A stretch of 64,000 nt of DNA. It comes from Hemibagrus wyckioides. Taxonomy: Eukaryota; Chordata; Actinopteri; Siluriformes; Bagridae. This document shows positions 37,701 through 46,383 of the stretch, in pieces. The notes under the pieces are model-generated. The model had not been told where the DNA came from. It made no database searches and saw only the letters and a list, made by a program, of their open reading frames with translations. The DNA is taken from positions 4,145,392 to 4,209,391 of the forward strand of contig NC_080734.1 of assembly GCF_019097595.1 (NCBI RefSeq), written 5' to 3'. A program made the position numbers and the translations under genes. How positions within the stretch are numbered: the first letter of the stretch is position 1; each line of letters begins with the position of its first letter.

Positions 37701-38623
37701 TCAGGACTCTGTGCAGGACAGTCAAGTTCCTCCACACCAAACTCACTCATCCATGTCTTTATGGACCTTGCTTTGGTCACTGGTGTGCAGTCATGTTGGA
37801 ACAGGAAGGGGTCATCCCCAAACTGTTCCCACAAAGAGCATGAAATTGTCCAAAATGTCTTGGTATGAAGCTGAAGCATTAAGAGTTCCTTTCACTGGAA
37901 CTAAGGGGCGGAGCCCAACCCCTGAAAAACAACACCTGAACTCAATGATATGGAGGGGTGTCCCAACATTTTGGCAGTGGAATGTATGTTTTGTTTGTTG
38001 TGGTGATGTAATCAATCGAGTCTGGAGTCTTAAACAATTTGCTGATTTTTCTTTTTTTAAGCACGTTTTATTCACTTTATAGTTACAGTTATAACTATAA
38101 AGCAGCTATAAACGGTCCTCCCCCAAAAGTATTGGCACCCTTCACGACTGGGCTGCAGAGAGCAAGTTGTGATTTGATATGATATTAAAATCTAAAACGG
38201 AGGTGAATATTATTGGAACACCACCAACACACACCATTTCAATCTCACACACACACGCCATTTCAATCTCGCACACACAAACACCATCACACACACACCA
38301 TTAAAATTAATAATTCTTGGGCCCTTTGTGCCCATCCTCACTGACAGTAAACGACGCAGCAGTTTTCTGGTCTATCGGATGAAGGACGTTACTCATCCCT
38401 TTTCCTCCGTTTTTTAATCAGAAACCCGGTGTTACCAGAGCCTCCTGTCATTCAGCTCTTTTAATCTCTCAGTAACTCAAGTCATTTGTTATTGTTGCTC
38501 TTGTTAATAGGTTCCAGGTTCCAGGTTTCAGCTTGTGAATAGCACCGGGCCAAATTTCCTGAGCTTGTGTGTGTTTTGGTTTTTGCTCCTGATAGTCAAG
38601 GCCAGGTGATATCTCTCCTCTCT

Positions 38624-38657
<34 letters not shown>

Positions 38658-41373
38658 CTCTGGTGTCAGAGCTTCAGCGTTCCGGTTATGACATTTTAAC
38701 GAAGCTTTATTAAGCTGTATTAAGGGTCAGGAGATGGAGAGGATTGGCGAGGCTCGGGAAAACAGTCTGTATTTTCTGTGTGCACTTTGAATCCCATGAC
38801 CTTCTTGTGTGTGTGTGTGTGTGTGTGCTCCCCATTCCTTTCGTGTTTTCCCAACCCCAGCTGAAAGACCTCGGGCATCTCCGTCCCTCTGTTCAGATCT
38901 CGGCATAACTGGAATCTGGAACCTTCATGGCTCTGTTCATGGCTTGTTTACATTTTTTCTCACTCCTCTGTCTTTTCAAACACTCAAACCCGGTACTGCT
39001 CCGCCTTCTGTTATCATCCGACCGAGCAAGTTCCCAGAATCGGCCTGCGGTTTGACTTCCTGATATCTCATTCTTGTGGTATTGCAACTTATATCATTGT
39101 TTCGGTCGGAATTGTGTATCTTGTACACTGCAGGGACGTTAGTGGTTAACAAGCCCTGATTTCATTTTAGCTTCATCCCTAATCGCATACTTGCCTGTTA
39201 TTAGCGCATAAATATTGTGAGTAGGTTAGTGTGTGGAAATTCCAAGAAGAAGAAGAAGAAGTGGTCCACGTGAAGCATCCAGATGTTGCACTTATTCAAC
39301 CAGAAAAAACAAGCTTATCATTTTGGACAGAGAAAGAGAAAGTGGGCGGGGCTACCTGGCACTGACGCTGGACAAGAACGTTTTTTTCAAGACGCAGGTG
39401 GACGAGACGTCTTTCGAATTGGTCAAGATTTGGTGAACCTCTGTGATGAAATTCAGCAGGTTGCCTCTGCCAGGAGGTTATGAGGTTAAAAAACCATGTA
39501 CTGAACGTGCTAGAAACGTTCAGAAATCCTGATTTTACAAAATAAAATGCTCTACTCAAGGGGAACAAGACTGTTGACCTTCAGAAGGGAGCACATGATT
39601 ATGGACTTTTTTCCCAATAATATTCACCTCCGTCTTAGATTTTAACATCGTCTCAAATCACACCTCGCTCTCTGCAGCCCCGTTGTGAAGGGTGCCAATA
39701 CTTTTGGAACGGACTGTAAATTTTCATGTGAACAGGAACTGGACCAAATAACTCTGTCCCTGAGTCTGATTTCGTCAGTAATCATGCGATTCGTGTGTGT
39801 GTGTGTGTGTGTGTAATACTCCAGTGTTTAGTGCTAATGTAATAAAGTCTAATCCTGTTACAAAGCTTTAATTGGATTTAAACGACTAGAAATGGAGCAG
39901 ATGAACTTTACTCTCTAATCTACACAGAGAGAGAGAGAGAGAGAATTTCTACTTGAGTGTGTACGATAGAAATGTTGAAGTGTTTGAAGCTTAATCAGGA
40001 AAAAGAGTGTGTGTGTGTGAGAGAGAGAGAGGGTTATGTGGTGTGTGTGAAATAATGGTGTGTTTGTGAGTGTAGTTTTGTGTGTTTGTGTGAGATGGTG
40101 TGTGTGAGATGGTGTGTATGAGGGGAAAGAGATAAAATGAAATGTGGTGTGTGTGTGTGAAGGAAATGGTGTGTGACTGTGTGAGAATTAAATGATTGTG
40201 TGCGTGTGTGAGAGATGGTGTGTGTGAGAATGAAATGGTTTGTGTGTGTGTGAGAGAGAGAAATGTGTGTGATGGTGTTTGTGTGATGATTTGTGTCTGT
40301 GTGAGAATAAAATGGTGTGTGTGCGAGATTTTGTGTGTGATGGGTTGTTTTTTGTTTGTGATGCTCTGTGTGTGTGTGTGTTGAGACAGCATGGCCTGAG
40401 CTTTATGCGGGTGTTGTGGTCATGTCTCAGAGATGTGAGTGAGGGTCCAGCAGGAGAACAATGAGTGACGTCCACTTCCACGCAGCTTTATCATTACTGT
40501 ACACTAGAGCAGATGTGCTGGACCACGCCCGAATCTGACACACACACACACACACACGTGAGCTATATATAAATATAAATATTTAATTGAAGGATAAATA
40601 ATTTAATAACAAACAAAATGTTTTCAATCAAAATCACTTAATTATATCCTGATTTAATGACATTAATAAAATTTTCATTATTAATTCATTGTTTTAAAAT
40701 GAGTAATTTAGAATAAAATGGAAAAAATAGAAAAGCAAAGAAAAGGCTTAACAAAATGTAGCAGTTTATTATTTTCATAACAATCATAATAAACTTTATT
40801 AGAATTGATGTATTTATTATATTAAATATTATTTACATTAAAATAATTTGAGTGCTCAGATTATATTAGATAAATGTTTGAAATGATCAGCCAATACATT
40901 TTCTAAAATGTTTTTAAAGTTATATATTGTGTTCTAGATCAGTTTCTATGCCCGGAGCGACTCCACCCTGTCTTTCTCGCCCCTCTGGAGCACCCGATGA
41001 TTTATTCTATTATGCTAACATCTCCGTGTTTATGATTCGGCACAATGGGGCATTGTCTCAGGCGGTAACACGGCTTTTCTACGTCTTTACCTCCTCCAGA
41101 TTCGACCTTATGAACAGTTACTCCATTGTTTTTTATTTTATCTCGGTCATTGTCTCGGTCCTAATGACCTGACGTCCTCCTGAACCATCCTGACCTGAGC
41201 TTTGTGTTCCAGAAACCAGGGAAATACATCAACATCCAGAGCTCAGGATCTCTCTCATGTCTATCTATCTGTCTATCTGTCTGTCTATCTATCTATTCCT
41301 CTATCTGTCTCTCTGTCTATCTGTCTCTCTGCCTATCTATCTATGTGTCTGTCTGTGTATGTCTGTTTGTCTG

Positions 41374-41412
<39 letters not shown>

Positions 41413-41459
41413 GTCTGTCTGTCTGTCTGTCTGTCTTCATCTATACGTCTGTCTGTTGG

Positions 41460-41544
<85 letters not shown>

Positions 41545-41553
41545 ATTTGTATC

Positions 41554-41626
<73 letters not shown>

Positions 41627-41635
41627 ATTTGTATC

Positions 41636-41680
<45 letters not shown>

Positions 41681-41689
41681 TTGTATCTC

Positions 41690-41745
<56 letters not shown>

Positions 41746-41754
41746 TTGTATCTC

Positions 41755-41830
<76 letters not shown>

Positions 41831-43384
41831 TTGTATCTCTATATATCTATCTATCTAAGCGTAAACAGCGATAAAGGAGAAAAATAAAAATTTGTAGCGA
41901 ACAGTGACGAAAAACGTGTCACTTGGAGCGAAGATTTTTAAAAGGTTTTATTTTTACAGTTATGATTGAAAAATCTGTTCAGGACAAACTGTCCAAACAT
42001 TCAGAACTAAGGAACTGACAGAAAATGTACTGAATATTTGTATAACACTTTTTAACAATGGACATGCTCTCAAAGCAGCTTTACAGACGTATAGAAATAT
42101 AGATTTAAAAAAATATATAAAGTTTAAAGCTAACTATTCTATTCCCTAATGAGAGGTCTGAGGTGACGGTGGTGAAGAAAACCTCCCTGAGATGATCTGA
42201 GGAAGAAACCTTGAGAGGAACCAGGCTCAGAAGGGAACCTTGTCCTCATTTGGATGACACTGGACAGTAAATAAACACTGGACAGCATAAACAGAGAGGA
42301 CGAGAAGTCATGTGCTGGATTTTATCCAATCAGGATTGTCGAAGCGCAAATATGCAAATAAGAAGACTAAAGGTTAATCCAGGGTTTAGGAACATACAGT
42401 GTGAAAGGGTTAGATTATGAAGAACCGGGATTAATCCTGGGTACAGTAGGAGCAGTGTGAAACCTCTAACAGCCTAACCCAGGATAGATACAGGATCTGA
42501 ATTTGAAGCGTGTGCATGTGTGAGATGCTCTTTGTGTGTGTGAATAAAATGTGTGTGTGATGGTATTTTTTTGTGTGATGGCTTGATTGTGTGTATGTGA
42601 GAATGAAGTGGTGTGTGTGTGTTGGTGTTTGTGTGTATGATGGGGTGTGCATGTGTGTGTATCTGTGGGATTAAAATGATGTGTGTGATGGGTTGATTGT
42701 GTGTATGTGAGAATGAAGTGGTGTGTGTGTGTGTGTGTATGATGGGGTGTGCATGTGTGTGTATCTGTGGGATTAAAATGATGTGTGTGATGGCTTGATT
42801 GTGTGTATGTGAGAATGAAGTGGTGTGTGTGTGTTGGTGTTTGTGTGTATGATGGGGTGTGCATGTGTGTGTATCTGTGGGATTAAAATGATGTGTGTGA
42901 TGGCTTGATTGTGTGTATGTGAGAATGAAGTGGTGTGTGTGTGTTGGTGTTTGTGTGTATGATGGGGTGTGCATGTGTGTGTATCTGTGGGATTAAAATG
43001 ATGTGTGTGATGGGTTGATTGTGTGTATGTGAGAATGAAGTGGTGTGTGTGTGTTGGTGTTTGTGTGTATGATGGGGTGTGCATGTGTGTGTATCTGTGG
43101 GATTAAAATGATGTGTGTGATGGGTTGATTGTGTGTATGTGAGAATGAAGTGGTGTGTGTGTGTATGATGGGGTGTGCATGTGTGTGATTTGTGTGTGTG
43201 ATGATTTGTGTGTGTGATGGTGTTTTTTTGTGTGTGATGGCTTGATTGTGTGTATGTGAGAATGAAGTGGTGTTTGTGTATGATGGGGTGTGCATGTGTG
43301 TGATGTATTTGTGTGTGTGATGGTGTTTTTTTTGTGTATAATCGTGTGTGTGTTGGTGTTTGTGTGTACGATGGCTTGTTTTTT

Positions 43385-43426
<42 letters not shown>

Positions 43427-46340
43427 TTGAAATGGTGTGTGTGTGTGATGGCTTGTGTTTGTCTCTTTGAGATTGAAATGGTGTGGGGGGGTGTGTGTGT
43501 GTGAGAGAGAGAGAGAGAGTGTAGCATGGCCCGAGTTTTATGCGGGTGTTGTGGTCATGTCAGGAGAACAATGAGTGACGTCAACTTCCACGCAGCTTTA
43601 TTATTACTATACCCTGAATATGAAGTGTGTGTGTGTAGATGCAATTCAGAAGGTTCACATATTTCACGTGTGTGTGAAATCATTTCACAGTTTCGTGACA
43701 AAGCCCGTGGTTCAGCGTGGCTCCTCACTGAGGCATGTCACTCCGTCCGCTTTCTGTCTCCTTGACGTTAATCGTAAAAGCTCCTTAAGGCTTCGTTCTG
43801 TATCCGAGTCCCTTTCATCAAACCTCATAAACTAGACTAGCCTCGTTTTCCTGGACAAACGGAGGAAGCGCTGGTTCTCCTGACAGGAAATTGGTCATTA
43901 ACCCAGCCCCCGCTCCCAGCTGGTTTACACTAATAAGCCTGTAAACGTTCTCCATCAGCATCATCAGGAATGAGAGATAACCCTCTGAAGATAATCCGCT
44001 TCTCGTTTCTGTTGTTGGGGAACACGACGTGGTCAGTTTTTTGGGTCAGCTGGAAAGAAATGAAGCAGTTCTGACTTCTGGTTGTTCTGATAGCGTATCT
44101 GATATCAGCTTTGATTTTCCAGCTTTGCAAAGATCAGCGCTAGCTGGATCAGGACTTTTATTTTAGAGCTCCACATGTCTTATATTTGTAAAACCTTTGA
44201 CTTTAGGTAACCATAAATACGCTGCATGGTGATAAGTCTGTGTGCACTGACCATCACAGCCAACCTGTATGTCCATGTTAAACATCCCTTTCCAGATTTA
44301 TCCACATTTCCTGTGGATAACTAACTCTTCTCTTTTCTAGTAGATGTTGGGGCAGGGCTGTGGGGATTTGTATTCATTTTTTCATTCCTTTACTTAGTCT
44401 CTCATTCTTTCACTAACTCATTCACTCACTCACTCATTTATTTATTCACTCTTTCATTCACGCACTTATTTATTCTGTCACTCACTCATTCATTCACTCA
44501 CTCACCACCTGCCTAATATTGTGTTGGTCCTCCTTTTTCTGTCCAAACAGCCCTGACCCGTCCTGCACTGTGTATTCTGACCCCTTTCTATCAGAACCAG
44601 CATTAACTTCTTCAGCAATTTGAGCAACAGTAGCTCGTCTGTTGGATCACACGGTCCAGCCTTTGCTCCCCATGTGCATCAATGAGCCTTGACCGCCCAT
44701 GGCCCTGTCTCCGGTTCACCACTGTTCCTTCCTTGGACCACTTTTGATGGATACTGACCACTGCAGACCGGGAACACCCCACAAGAGCTGGAGTTTTGGA
44801 GATGCTCTGATCCAGTGGTCTAGCCATCACAGTTTGGTCCTTCATCAAACTCGCTCAAATCCTTACGCTTGTCCATTTTTCCTGCTTCAAACATCAACTT
44901 TGAGGACAAGATGTTGACTTGCTGCCTGATATATCCCACCCACTAACAGGTGCCATGATGAGGAGATACTCACTCTTATTCACTTCATCTAGCAGTGGTC
45001 ATAATGTTATGGCTGATCAGTGTATATGAGGTAGGGTTAGGTGTCTACAAACATTTGGACACAAAGCAAAGGAGATGGTGTTTGAATACACACAGTAGGA
45101 AATAAACATTTAAGTGTCTCTCTAATCCATCATCCTCGATTTAAAGAAGTTAGATTTCACCTCTGATAAACTTCTGCTTGCCTCCGTTGGTCAGCGAGTA
45201 AGATTTCCTGGAAGCGGCTGTGGTCAAGGACCCGTGATGTTCTGTTCCTCAGAGCGAAATCTTTTCTTTCTGATTTAATCCAAATCGAATTACACTTATG
45301 TCTGTCGCCACGTTCTGCATTTCTTCGGTCAGTTGATTTTAATTTGTGGTATTTTCATCTCGTCTGTCTATAATCTTGTTAGAAAAATGACAAATTGCTT
45401 CAAATTGCCTGTTTTCTGACCGAATAAGGCGGAGGAGAAAAAAAGAGAGACCAGAGTTCCTCAAGAAGTGAGTTGGATTGTGAACGTGTTCCTCAGGATG
45501 TCTTTGATGTTAACCTCGCTGTGAAGCTTTTCCTCATCATCCTCCTCGTCTGTCGAGTCAAGTCAGTTAGGTCAGGTGAAGAACGTCAGGTCTCCATCAT
45601 GATCGTAAACAGGAATCAGGTTCATACAGTTATACATCAGAATGTAGCCTGATCTCTAACATGGAGGAGGAGGAGGATCATTTCTCTATGTAGGAACGTT
45701 TTTCAGATCTGTGATCACATGACATGACCACCGTACCATGAACCATCACATCCTGTTAGATGTTGCATCTTCACTGCTTGACTGATCCCACCATCGCTCA
45801 GGATACAAGGCATGAGGAATCTTCTCTGTTCTTGCACCTAGCTGGTCATCTAGATCAGGGGTCCCCAACCGGTACCGGTACCAGGCCATGGATCATTAGG
45901 TACCGGGTTGCAAAGAAACGATAAACACGATTTTACCCCTGATCTTCAGCCGCTGACTGGTTTTGCGAAATCGCAGACAAATGCCCAAAAACGGAGGCAA
46001 AGCTGAGCACGTGCACACAATTATCAAAGACTCAAACTGACCGAGTCGCAGACACCCGTGAAATATGATTCTGACCTCGGCGATGACCTACAGCCAATGA
46101 GAGAGTGAGATACAGGGCAGCGGTCAGTTCGGGGAGGAGTTACAGACCACAGTATCAGCAAGCATGGCTTCGGTTGGAGCACAATATTATAGTTTAATAG
46201 AGTTTCTAGGTTTTTATCAGGAAAAAAATGTCTTATCGTTCTATTAGAATAATATTTAGAAACATAAATCTTCCACTTTAAGGCACTTTCTGTCCTCAGG
46301 CATTATTATCTGAGGTGTTGAGCTCATGTCTCTCTCAGGT

Positions 46341-46383
<43 letters not shown>

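Noticed and set aside
39233..39483. Basic short frames ([10 protein letters not shown]...) inside the inverted-end element
   Set aside because: They are about 65 codons, lack any recognised transposase motif, and overlap each other in two frames.
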